From: Gammaproteobacteria bacterium
GTDB taxonomy: Bacteria > Gemmatimonadota > Gemmatimonadetes > Longimicrobiales > Gaopeijiaceae
DNA: 64,000 nt
Direction of reading: 5' to 3'
NCBI GenBank assembly: GCA_028820325.1
Contig: JAPPJO010000118.1
Span: 1 to 64,000, forward strand
Positions 8,866-17,337 of the stretch are shown in pieces; the first letter of the stretch is position 1; each line of letters opens with the position of its first letter. The position numbers were made by a program, and so were the translations under genes. The notes below the pieces were generated by a model that saw only the letters and a program-made list of their open reading frames with translations, had not been told where the DNA came from and did no database searches.

Positions 8866-10146
8866 GTGACGCGTCGCGATGCCGAGAGTCGCGGCTCCGT
8901 GCCGTCCGGGCGAGAACAGGACGCGGCGGCGGACTGGGACGCGCTGCAGGACCGGCTGGCGGCGCGGGCGGTCGCGTACGGGGCCGAGCACAGCACCGAG
9001 ATTGGTCACAGGTTGGCGGGCGCGGGGATGTCGCCCGGGGACGTCGCCGGGGTGGCCGACTTACAGGCGATCCCGGTCCTGGCCAAGGACGACCTGCCCG
9101 CCCTGCAGGCCGCCGACCCGCCCTTCGGAGGGATGCTCGCGGTGGCGGCCGGGTCGCTCGCGCGTATCTACCGTTCGCCGGGGCCGATCAGCGACCCGCA
9201 GGGGACCGGAGACGACTTCTGGCGCTTCGCGGCGGCCCTGCGCACCGCCGGCTTTCGCTCCGGCGATGTGGTGCTGAACAGCTTTTCGTACCACCTCACG
9301 CCGGGCGGCCTGATGCTCGACGGGGGACTGCGCGCGGCGGGGTGCACCGTGATCCCCGGGGGCGTGGCCGCCACCACCGCCCAGATCGAGGCCGCGCGCG
9401 CGGCGGGCGCCACTGGCTACACCGGCACGCCCCAGTTCCTGCTGACCCTGCTCGAGCGGGCGGAGGAGTCGGGCGAGCCGCTCGGGTTCGAGCGCGCGCT
9501 GGTGACCGGCGCGCCGCTGCCACCCTCGTTGCGCGCCCGCCTGCAGGACGGCTTCGGCGTGGACGTCTACCAGGCCTACGGGACCGCGGACACCGGCCTG
9601 CTCGGCTACGAGTGCGCCGAGAAGGACGGGTGGCACGTGGCGCCCGAGGTGGTGATCGAGGTCCTGGTGCCCGCCGACGACCGCTCGGCCGGGGAAGGAG
9701 AGGCGGGGCAGGTGGTGGTCACCAGCCCCAACGAGGTCTACCCTCTGGTTCGCTTCGGCACCGGCGACCTGTCTGCCTGGAAGCGCGCGCCCTGCCCGTG
9801 CGGCCGCCCCGGCCCCCGCCTGGCGGGCTTCCTGGGCCGGGTGGGGGAAGGCGTCAAGGTGAAGGGCATGTTCGTCCACCCCCGCGAGCTGGCGGCGGCG
9901 CTGGGGTCCGACCCGGCCGTGGCGCGCTACCAGGCGGTGGTGACCGCCGACGGCGCGCGGGACGTGTTCACCGTGCGAGTCGAGGCGGCCCCCGGGGCCG
10001 TGGTCGACAAGACCGCCCTCATCGCCCGCATCCGCGAGGCCGTGAAGATCCGCCCGGTCGTGGAGGTGGTGGGGGCCAGGGCCATCCCCGACGATGCGCG
10101 CGCGCTGGTGGACACGCGGGAGGAGTTGGCAGCGGGTTCAGGCTAA
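8866..10146 (+). CDS. Phenylacetate-CoA ligase-like adenylate-forming enzyme (PaaK family)
   Basis: 426 residues. Motifs fit the PaaK family of AMP-dependent CoA ligases: GYTGTPQFLL-type core, YGTADTGLLGYEC near 240, the FGTGDLS block, the paired-cysteine CPCGRPGPRL segment near 305, and GEGVKVKGMFVHP near 325 leading to the C-terminal domain. The start is GTG, 43 bases after livF. It ends the transporter operon and is the second CoA ligase in it. The N-terminal part is more divergent than in true phenylacetate ligases, and the usual glycine/threonine-rich P-loop is not well conserved (SPGPISDPQGTG near 105). The exact substrate, and even full activity, is uncertain. Confidence 0.8.
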   Translation: MTRRDAESRGSVPSGREQDAAADWDALQDRLAARAVAYGAEHSTEIGHRLAGAGMSPGDVAGVADLQAIPVLAKDDLPALQAADPPFGGMLAVAAGSLARIYRSPGPISDPQGTGDDFWRFAAALRTAGFRSGDVVLNSFSYHLTPGGLMLDGGLRAAGCTVIPGGVAATTAQIEAARAAGATGYTGTPQFLLTLLERAEESGEPLGFERALVTGAPLPPSLRARLQDGFGVDVYQAYGTADTGLLGYECAEKDGWHVAPEVVIEVLVPADDRSAGEGEAGQVVVTSPNEVYPLVRFGTGDLSAWKRAPCPCGRPGPRLAGFLGRVGEGVKVKGMFVHPRELAAALGSDPAVARYQAVVTADGARDVFTVRVEAAPGAVVDKTALIARIREAVKIRPVVEVVGARAIPDDARALVDTREELAAGSG

Positions 10147-10178
10147 ACCCTGACGTTCCCCCAGTTCGCGTCCCCGGC

Positions 10179-10859
10179 CTACTCCGCCGGCGAGGAGAGG
10201 CGGTCGACCAGGTCGCTCACCCAGCGTCCTGCCAGGTCCTTGCAGCCCAGCCCGAAAGCCAGAGCCAGCGCAAAGCTGATGGCTCCGAGGATGATCAGGA
10301 AGGCATCCCCCACGAACTGGACCTGGAGCTGTTGCAGTGCCACCACGACGGCAAAGACGATAACCATGTACTGGACGAACTGCCCCAGCACCTCCGCCTG
10401 AGCGATGCCGGCGTTGCTGGCTACGGTGCGGACCGTAGCGGCCAGGAAACCGGCGGCCAGGATCCCCACGATCAAGACGACGATCGCCGTCACAATGGTG
10501 GGTAGGAAACCGACAAACCCCTGCAGCAACTGCGCGGTGGCGGTGAGCTGGAGCGCGTTGAGGGCCGCGACCAGCACGACGAGCATGACAAGCCAATATG
10601 CGATGGCTCCCAGCAGCCCGGAGAAGGTTCGCTGAATGCCTCCTCTGGACAGCATATCCGCGAGCTGGACCCTTTCCGCCAGACTGTCGGCCTTCACCGC
10701 CTCGAGAAGTCGGACGAGCACGCCCTGGATTACTTTCGCGATGATCCAGCCACCGACGAGAATCGCAACCACGGCCAACAGGTTTGGTACGAAGCCGACC
10801 AACTGCCCGATGAAGGTACGGACCGGATCCAACAGGATCGCATTCCAATCCATTTCCAT
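10179..10859 (-). CDS. TM-helix mechanosensitive-channel-related membrane protein
   Basis: About 226 residues with five hydrophobic segments. Several start with a pattern like LLAVVAILVGGWIIAKVI, the conserved TM-helix repeat found in MS_channel_1st / small mechanosensitive-channel-like proteins. A GLGCKDLAGRWV stretch after the last helix matches the pore-lining glycine-rich end of that family, but the cytoplasmic beta domain of full MscS is absent. The frame is open further upstream; I chose the ATG at 10859 because GGAGG lies eight bases before it. It converges with the liv operon and diverges from the SLC12-like permease. Its role as an osmotic or ion channel is inferred. Confidence 0.75.
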   Translation of the reverse strand: MEMDWNAILLDPVRTFIGQLVGFVPNLLAVVAILVGGWIIAKVIQGVLVRLLEAVKADSLAERVQLADMLSRGGIQRTFSGLLGAIAYWLVMLVVLVAALNALQLTATAQLLQGFVGFLPTIVTAIVVLIVGILAAGFLAATVRTVASNAGIAQAEVLGQFVQYMVIVFAVVVALQQLQVQFVGDAFLIILGAISFALALAFGLGCKDLAGRWVSDLVDRLSSPAE

Positions 10860-11118
10860 TTCGCCTGCCTCCATAGTCCAGGTGGTGCCCCTCCGGATGG
10901 AGTCATTATCGCGGGGAACAGGCCCCTGCCGCCAGCGCCCCATGAAGCCGGAACCCCGCCTCCGGACGAGCGCTGCACCCTCGATAGCCACGTTGTTCCT
11001 CGGGCTCTAGATTGGATTCGCCCTCCGGTGTAGGGTTGCGAGGGTGATGCCCGCGATGGGGGTCGGCCTTTCGGTCAGGACCTGCGGCGGGCGGGACACC
11101 CGCTTCCCGGAGCCCTCA

Positions 11119-13422
11119 ATGGTCGCGCCAACGGTAGCAAACACCGACGGAAGTCCGCCTCGCGGAGCGGCGACGACTCGCGCGTCCGCCCCCTCGGGCG
11201 AGCCCTCCGAGTCCGGTCACGGCTTCGGCACAGCCCCCGTCTTCCTGGCGTCGATCAGCACGATCCTGGGCGCCATCCTCTTCCTGCGGTTCGGTTACGC
11301 CGTGGGCCACGTCGGCCTGTGGGGCACGATGATGATCATCGTCATCGGGCACATGGTCACGATCCCCACGGTGCTGGCCGTCTCCGAAATCGCCACGAAC
11401 CGGCGCGTCGCCGGGGGTGGCGCATACTTCATCATAAGCCGCTCCTTCGGCACAACGATCGGCGGCTCGATCGGGATCGCCCTCTACCTGTCGCAGGCGA
11501 TCTCAGTCGCCTTCTACCTGGTGGCCTTCGCCGAGGCGTTTCAGCCGATCCTCCAGTGGATCGGGGGCAGATTCGAGGTCGCACTCGGTCTCCAGTGGGT
11601 CAGCGTTCCCGGTCTCGCCGTCCTGGTCGCTCTCATGCTGACCAAGGGTGCCGACCAGGGGGTGCGCGTGCTGTGGGTCGTGTGCGGCATCCTGGCAGCG
11701 GTCATCGGGGCCTTCCTGCTCGGATCGGGACCCGAGGAGATCCGGCCCGACGGACTCAACCTGACATCAACCATTGCAAACCCCGACGGGTTCGGCGTCG
11801 TGTTCGCCACCTGCTTCCCCGCCTTCACAGGCATGATCGCAGGCCTCGGGCTGTCGGGTGATCTCAAGAACCCGATGCGCTCGATCCCGCTGGGAACCAT
11901 CGGGGCGACCTTTGCCGGCATGGCCGTCTACGCGCTGGTGGCGATCAAGCTCGCGCAAAGCGCCACGCCGGACGCCCTGGCGGAGGACCAGTTCATCATG
12001 GCCCGCATCGCGCTCTGGGGCCCTTCCATATACATCGGGCTGGCCGCCGCGGCCTTCTCCTCCGCGCTCGGCTCCGTCATGGTTGCCCCGCGCACGCTGC
12101 AGGCGCTGGCCCGTGACCGCGTCTTCCCGGGTGGGAAGGTCAACGAACTCCTCGCTACCGGGCGGGGCGAGGCGGGCGAACCCATCAACGCCACCTACGT
12201 CTCCGTGGCGTTGGCAGCCGTGTTCGTGGCGCTTGGCGACATCGACTTCATCGCCCAGATCCTGAGCATGTTCTTCATGGTGACGTACGGCACCCTCTGT
12301 TCCGTGGCGTTCCTGGAGTACTTCGCGGGGAATCCGTCGTACCGCCCGACCTTCCGCTCCCGCTGGTACATATCGCTGATCGGCGCGGTGATGTGCGTGC
12401 TCATGATGATCCAGATGAGCGCCGTGTACGCGCTCCTCGCCATGGCGATCATGCTCGTCATCTACCTGGGGCTGAAGCGGTCGCGGCGCGGGGAACGGGA
12501 TCTGGCCGCGATCCTGCAGGGGGCGATGTTCCAGCTCGTCCGCAGGCTCCAGATCATGCTCCAGAAGAACCAGAGCGCGCAGCAGGATGGCGGGTGGCGC
12601 CCGTCGTTCGTGGCGCTCACGCAGTTCGGCGACCGCCGCGTGGCCCAGTTCGACCTGCTTCGGTGGATCTCCCATCGCCACGGCTTCGGCCACTTCGTGC
12701 AGCACATGAAGGGTGAGTATGCACTGGACACGGAGCTGGCGGCCCGCGCCCAGCTCACGAAGCTGGTGAAGCGTTCCGACCTCAGCCGGGCGGGGACCTT
12801 CGTCGACACACTGATCGCGCCCTCCTTCGAGAACGCGGTCACGCAGGCGCTCCAGTACCCCGGCATCTCGGGCCTGCCCAACAACAGCATTCTGCTGGAA
12901 TTCGACCAGCAGCACCCGGAGGAGATTCCGAGGCTGGAGCGGGCCATGCTCCTGGCGGCCTCATCCCGGTTCAACGTGGTAGTCCTGCGCTCCAGCACGT
13001 TCCGCTTCGGCTACCGCTCGTCGATCCATGTCTGGCTCACCCCGGAGACCCTGCCCAACGCGGCGATGATGCTGATGCTGGCCTACATCATCGTCGGTCA
13101 TCCCGAATGGAGAACCGCCGAGATCCGCGTGTTCGCGTGCATCGGCACGGACGGGGATGCGCATGAAGCCGACCGGTTGTCCGCGCTCGTCGACCAGGGA
13201 CGCCTGCCCATCGGGCGAAAGAACATCGAAACGCTGCCCGTCGAATCGCAGGCCAGGATCGAGTCCGAGGTGGAGTACCGGTCATCCGACGCGGATCTGG
13301 TGATCGCGGGGATTTCGGCGGAGCAGATGAAGGGGGGCAGCCTGACCGACGTTCTCCAAAGCCACAGGGCCGCGAACGACATCGTGTTCGTGCATGCCGT
13401 GGAAGAGATCGTCATCGACTGA
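11119..13422 (+). CDS. SLC12-like (Na-K-Cl cotransporter type) APC-superfamily permease
   Basis: About 767 residues. The N-terminal 450 residues hold roughly 12 membrane helices beginning with a STILGAILFLRFGYAVG stretch, the TM1 signature of cation-chloride cotransporters and related amino-acid permeases. A soluble C-terminal domain of about 300 residues follows, as in bacterial SLC12-like proteins. It probably moves inorganic ions or amino acids across the inner membrane. The start is ambiguous: ATG at 11119 has GGAG six bases upstream, and GTG 11044 / ATG 11047 are open alternatives that would add a low-complexity polar leader. It lies between the channel-like gene and the RCK-containing permeases. 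Confidence 0.82.
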   Translation: MVAPTVANTDGSPPRGAATTRASAPSGEPSESGHGFGTAPVFLASISTILGAILFLRFGYAVGHVGLWGTMMIIVIGHMVTIPTVLAVSEIATNRRVAGGGAYFIISRSFGTTIGGSIGIALYLSQAISVAFYLVAFAEAFQPILQWIGGRFEVALGLQWVSVPGLAVLVALMLTKGADQGVRVLWVVCGILAAVIGAFLLGSGPEEIRPDGLNLTSTIANPDGFGVVFATCFPAFTGMIAGLGLSGDLKNPMRSIPLGTIGATFAGMAVYALVAIKLAQSATPDALAEDQFIMARIALWGPSIYIGLAAAAFSSALGSVMVAPRTLQALARDRVFPGGKVNELLATGRGEAGEPINATYVSVALAAVFVALGDIDFIAQILSMFFMVTYGTLCSVAFLEYFAGNPSYRPTFRSRWYISLIGAVMCVLMMIQMSAVYALLAMAIMLVIYLGLKRSRRGERDLAAILQGAMFQLVRRLQIMLQKNQSAQQDGGWRPSFVALTQFGDRRVAQFDLLRWISHRHGFGHFVQHMKGEYALDTELAARAQLTKLVKRSDLSRAGTFVDTLIAPSFENAVTQALQYPGISGLPNNSILLEFDQQHPEEIPRLERAMLLAASSRFNVVVLRSSTFRFGYRSSIHVWLTPETLPNAAMMLMLAYIIVGHPEWRTAEIRVFACIGTDGDAHEADRLSALVDQGRLPIGRKNIETLPVESQARIESEVEYRSSDADLVIAGISAEQMKGGSLTDVLQSHRAANDIVFVHAVEEIVID

Positions 13423-13489
13423 CGCCCGAGGGCATCGAACTCCCGTTCCCGATCCGCACGGTCTGAATGCGGGATTGATCCGCGATGCC

Positions 13490-15835
13490 TCAGAACGGCC
13501 AGAACACCGGGATCACGAGCATGACCACCGCGAATACGACGGCGGTCAGCGGCAAGCCCACGCGCAGGTAGTCGGTGAACCGGTAGCCGCCGGGTCCCAT
13601 GACGAGAACGTTCGCCGGATGGGAGACGGGGCTGGCGAAGCTGGCCGACGCGGCCATCGCCGTAGCCATCATCAGAGGGTAGGGGGAGATGCCCAGGCTC
13701 TCCGCCGTGCCCAGCACGATGGGCGACATGAGGACCACCAGGGCCGCCGTCGGGATGACTTGCGTCGCTACGGAGGTAACGAGGAACAGGGCGCCCATGG
13801 CGGCGAGGGGCCCGAAGTCCCCGACCGTACGTACAACCGCTTCCGCCAGCAGCGCCGAAGCGCCCGCCTCCTGCAGCGCCACCCCCAGGGGAAGCATCCC
13901 GGCGATCAGGAAGACGGCCTGCCACTCGATGGACCGGTAGGCCTCCTCCATCGTCAGGCAGCCGAGGAGAACCATGAGGGCGGCGCCTCCCACCGCCGCG
14001 ATGGAGATCGGCAGCCATCCCAACAGGACGGGCCCCAGCGTAACGGCCAGGATCAGGGCCGCAATCGGCGCCTTGCGACGCCGGGGCGGCGTCTGCACAC
14101 CCTCGGTCAGCACGAGGAAGTTCGGATCCGAGGCGAGGACACGGAGGTTCTCGCGGGGTCCGTGAACGAGCAGCGCGTCGCCGGAGCGCAGCGGCATGTC
14201 GCGCAGTCCGGTTCGATGGGACCGCCCCTCGCGCCAGATCGCGAGCACCATCAGGCCGTACTTCCTGCGGAAGCTGAGCTGGCGGAGAGTTTGCCCTACG
14301 AGCCTGGTATGGGGTGAGAGGACGACCTCGGCGATCCCTATCTCCTCGGTCTCCAGAACGGAGCTCTCCTCCGTCCCTTCGGTCTCGACCTCGAGCTCCC
14401 GGAGTCCCTCCAGTGCGGACAACCCTTCGGGCCGGCCTCTGACGACCAGCAGATCCCCCGCCTGCAGGCGCTCGCCGGGCTCCGGCATCTCGATGGTGCG
14501 GCCTTCGCGGCCCACGCTGATCACCCACAGCCCCAGAGCGGCGCCCAACCCGCATTCCTTCAGCGTCTGGCCCGCCAGGAAGGAGTCGCGGGGCACCCGA
14601 ACCGCAAACAGTTCGTCCTGAAGGCTGTAGAGGTCGATGTGGTCGGCGGGAGCGACAGTCAGTGCCTCGTGTGTGCCCAGGTCTTCGACCTTGTCCGGCG
14701 GACCCTGGACCAGCAGCGTGTCGGCGGGCTGAAGCGGCACATCCTGCAAGGGACTCGGCAGGGACCTCCCGTCTCGCCGGATCGCCATCACGCGAACCCC
14801 GAAACGGACGGCGAAGTCCACGTCGCGGAGCGTCCGTCCCGTCAGCTCGGAGCCGCTGGGTACACCGACCTCCGCGATTTCGAATTCGGGAGCTTCCAGC
14901 ACCTTCACGCCCAGCCCCTCTTCCTCGATATCGAGCGCGGAACTCTCGCGCAGCCGGTCCAGCCGATCCATTGGCCCCTGAACGACGATCCGGTCTCCCG
15001 CCCGGAGACGGAAGTCAGGGCCGGGCGAGGGTCGGGGCCGCCCGTCACGGATGACGGTGATGGCCTGAAGTCCGGCCACGGACCCGAGCCGGATTTCACC
15101 AAGGCTCTTTCCCGCAAGCGGCGAGGCCTCGGGCAGCCTAAGGACCATGAACCGCTCGTTCAGCCCGTAGATGTCCGGCAGCACCCGTTCATCGTCTCCT
15201 TCGGGACCGTCGACCCGGATGCGGCGCTTCGGCAGCAGCCTGGGGACGGCCAGAAGAATGAAGACGAAGCCCGCCGCCATGACGAGCAGTCCCACCGGCG
15301 AGTAGTCGAAGAGCCCGAACGGCTCGAGACCCTCGTTGCTGAGCGCCTCCGCCACCAGAATGTTGGGCGGCGTGCCGATGAGGGTGGTCAAGCCACCCAG
15401 CAGGCACGCGTACGCGAGGGGCAGAAGAAGCCTCGAGGGCGGGATCCGGGTCTCTTTCGAGAGATCCATGATGACGGGGAGGAGAATCGCGGCCACGCCC
15501 ACGTTGTTCATGAAGGCGGATGCCACGCCGGCGGTCGCCATGATGACCAGGATGATGCGGGTCTCGCTTCCGCCCGCAAAGCGTATGACCTGGCGCCCGA
15601 CCAGGTTGGCTATGCCGGTGTGGGCGAGTCCCCCGCTCAGCACGAAGACGGCCCAGACGGTCACGACGGCCGGATTGGAGAACCCGGCGAGCGCCGCGGC
15701 CGGTTCGATGAGCCCGGTCACGGCGAGGAACACGAGCGTGAGGAGCGCGACCAGGTCCATTCGGAGTCGCCCGTGCATGAAGAGGACGACATCCACCACC
15801 AGAACCGCCAGAACGAGAACGAGGTCCACCGTCAC
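13490..15835 (-). CDS. SLC13-family permease with four RCK_C (TrkA-C) domains
   Basis: About 781 residues. Helical N- and C-terminal halves of an SLC13 / ArsB-NhaD-type carrier (motifs MNNVGVAAILLPV, TLIGTPPNILVAEAL; C-terminal PVSHPANVLVMGPGGYRF) are split by a cytoplasmic insert. The insert contains four consecutive RCK_C domains at about 227-298, 316-388, 406-476 and 498-570. Each repeats a G-x-[ST]-L strand (GKSLGEI, GRTLRDV, GQTLKEC, GQTLRQL) and a [PAS]-[GA]-D-x-[LI]-[VL]-V-x-G turn. Relatives usually carry two. The GTG start at 15835 is preferred because GGGAGG lies eight bases upstream; a longer frame would overlap the divergent porin gene. The substrate (sulfate, a di/tricarboxylate or another anion) is unknown. 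Confidence 0.85.
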   Translation of the reverse strand: MTVDLVLVLAVLVVDVVLFMHGRLRMDLVALLTLVFLAVTGLIEPAAALAGFSNPAVVTVWAVFVLSGGLAHTGIANLVGRQVIRFAGGSETRIILVIMATAGVASAFMNNVGVAAILLPVIMDLSKETRIPPSRLLLPLAYACLLGGLTTLIGTPPNILVAEALSNEGLEPFGLFDYSPVGLLVMAAGFVFILLAVPRLLPKRRIRVDGPEGDDERVLPDIYGLNERFMVLRLPEASPLAGKSLGEIRLGSVAGLQAITVIRDGRPRPSPGPDFRLRAGDRIVVQGPMDRLDRLRESSALDIEEEGLGVKVLEAPEFEIAEVGVPSGSELTGRTLRDVDFAVRFGVRVMAIRRDGRSLPSPLQDVPLQPADTLLVQGPPDKVEDLGTHEALTVAPADHIDLYSLQDELFAVRVPRDSFLAGQTLKECGLGAALGLWVISVGREGRTIEMPEPGERLQAGDLLVVRGRPEGLSALEGLRELEVETEGTEESSVLETEEIGIAEVVLSPHTRLVGQTLRQLSFRRKYGLMVLAIWREGRSHRTGLRDMPLRSGDALLVHGPRENLRVLASDPNFLVLTEGVQTPPRRRKAPIAALILAVTLGPVLLGWLPISIAAVGGAALMVLLGCLTMEEAYRSIEWQAVFLIAGMLPLGVALQEAGASALLAEAVVRTVGDFGPLAAMGALFLVTSVATQVIPTAALVVLMSPIVLGTAESLGISPYPLMMATAMAASASFASPVSHPANVLVMGPGGYRFTDYLRVGLPLTAVVFAVVMLVIPVFWPF

Positions 15836-15954
15836 CAACCGGACCTCCCGGACGGCGAATCCAGGCTCAAGCGGAACCGTAAAGTCGTGATCGGCATTCC
15901 TTCGTTCCGGACCGATGTCGATAGCAGCCGTGTAGACGGTACCGTTTCCACAGG

Positions 15955-17325
15955 ATGACAACCATGGCGCCCCTGCTGCAAACAGTTCCCATCCTGGTCG
16001 CCGCCTTTGGTGGCGGCGGGACGATGCCGGCAGCCGCGCCTTCTCCGCAAGAGGCTCCGGCGAGCGGGTCTCCGGTGTTCTCGCTGTCGGGAGACCACCG
16101 CACCCGCTACGAGCGCCTGAGCAACCAGTTCCGTGCCGGTCTCGACGGCGTCGCCCGCGCGCTGATGCTCCGCACTCGGGTCTCTGCGGGGCTGGATGCG
16201 GGACACTTCAGGCTGCGGGCCGAGCTGCAGGACTCGCGGTCATATCTGGCGGACTCCGTAGCGGCCGTCACGACCTCCATGGTGAACCCGCTGGAGTTGC
16301 TGCAGGCCCACATCGAGATCCCGCTCGGTGACCGTTCCGGGCGTGGGAGCCGGAGCGTCCTGCGCGCGGGACGGATCACCATGGACATCGGCAGCCGACG
16401 CCTGATCTCGCGCAACCGCTTCCGCAACACGTCCGACGGCTTCACCGGGGTCGAGTGGCACTGGACAGGTCCGAACGACGGCCAGGTGCGCACGTTCTAC
16501 ACCCTGCCGGTAGAGCGAAGGGTTTCCGGCAACATCCTCGACAACGGTCCGCGTCTCGACAAGGAATGGAGCAACGTACGACTCTGGGGCGTTCATTTCT
16601 CGCGCCCGCGCCTTCCCTGGGGCGACCCGGGGGAGGTCTACTACTATGGCCTGGACGAGGCGGATGCTCCCGGGCTGTCCACCGCCGACCGGCATCTTCA
16701 CACCATCGGGGTCCGCTTCCATCGTCCCGCAACCATCGCCGGCTTCGACTACGAAATCGAGTCCGCGTTACAGTTCGGCCGATCCCGCGCCTCGAGGGCC
16801 GCGGCCGCGGATCTGACTCACGTCGCCCATCTTCAGCACATCGGCGCAGGATATACATTCGCAGTGCCCGGCACGCCCCGGTTGCAGCTTCAGTTCGACC
16901 ATGCCAGCGGCGACCGCGATCCGGCGGACGGCCGAAACAACCGCTTCAGCAGCCTCTACGGGTCGCGCTCGTTCGAACACGGACCCAGCGGCATTCACGG
17001 CGCCTTCGCCCGCGCCAACGTGACAACCCCCGGCATCCGACTGACGCTGGCGCCCCGGTCGGACCTCAACGTGATGGGCGCCGCGCGCGGCTACTGGCTG
17101 GCGTCCGCCGCAGACGAGTGGACGACGACGGGCATTGGCAACACCGGGGGAGCGTCCGTCCGGCACGTCGGCACCCTGTGGGAGTTCATCGGCGGGTGGG
17201 AGCTGGATGCGGCCCGCTTACGTCTGGAGGCGGGTCTGGTGCGACTCACCGCGGGCGCGCTGATGAAGAACGCGGGCAAGGGGAACGCGACCTACACCTT
17301 CGCACAGACCATGCTGTCATTCTGA
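15955..17325 (+). CDS. Alginate-export-type outer-membrane beta-barrel porin
   Basis: About 456 residues (453 from the ATG at 15964, which has AGGA eight bases upstream). It has a short hydrophobic signal region, then the Alginate_exp domain pattern: FSLSGDHRTRYERL at the first strand, RTRVSAGLDAGHFRLRAELQDSR, and GRITMDIGSRRLISRNRFRNT in the middle. Strands alternate throughout and the protein ends in a C-terminal phenylalanine, as outer-membrane barrels do. Members are porins for polysaccharide or small solutes. It sits between two SLC13-type permeases, so a joint outer/inner-membrane route for an anion is plausible. Real alginate transport is not implied, as no alginate genes are present. 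Confidence 0.8.
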   Translation: MTTMAPLLQTVPILVAAFGGGGTMPAAAPSPQEAPASGSPVFSLSGDHRTRYERLSNQFRAGLDGVARALMLRTRVSAGLDAGHFRLRAELQDSRSYLADSVAAVTTSMVNPLELLQAHIEIPLGDRSGRGSRSVLRAGRITMDIGSRRLISRNRFRNTSDGFTGVEWHWTGPNDGQVRTFYTLPVERRVSGNILDNGPRLDKEWSNVRLWGVHFSRPRLPWGDPGEVYYYGLDEADAPGLSTADRHLHTIGVRFHRPATIAGFDYEIESALQFGRSRASRAAAADLTHVAHLQHIGAGYTFAVPGTPRLQLQFDHASGDRDPADGRNNRFSSLYGSRSFEHGPSGIHGAFARANVTTPGIRLTLAPRSDLNVMGAARGYWLASAADEWTTTGIGNTGGASVRHVGTLWEFIGGWELDAARLRLEAGLVRLTAGALMKNAGKGNATYTFAQTMLSF

Positions 17326-17337
17326 GCACCAGGGATC

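Noticed and set aside
15836..15954. Extension of the four-RCK permease to an upstream start at 15961
   Set aside because: The longer frame would overlap the divergent porin start and adds a polar N-terminus without features; the GTG at 15835 has an ideal ribosome-binding site.
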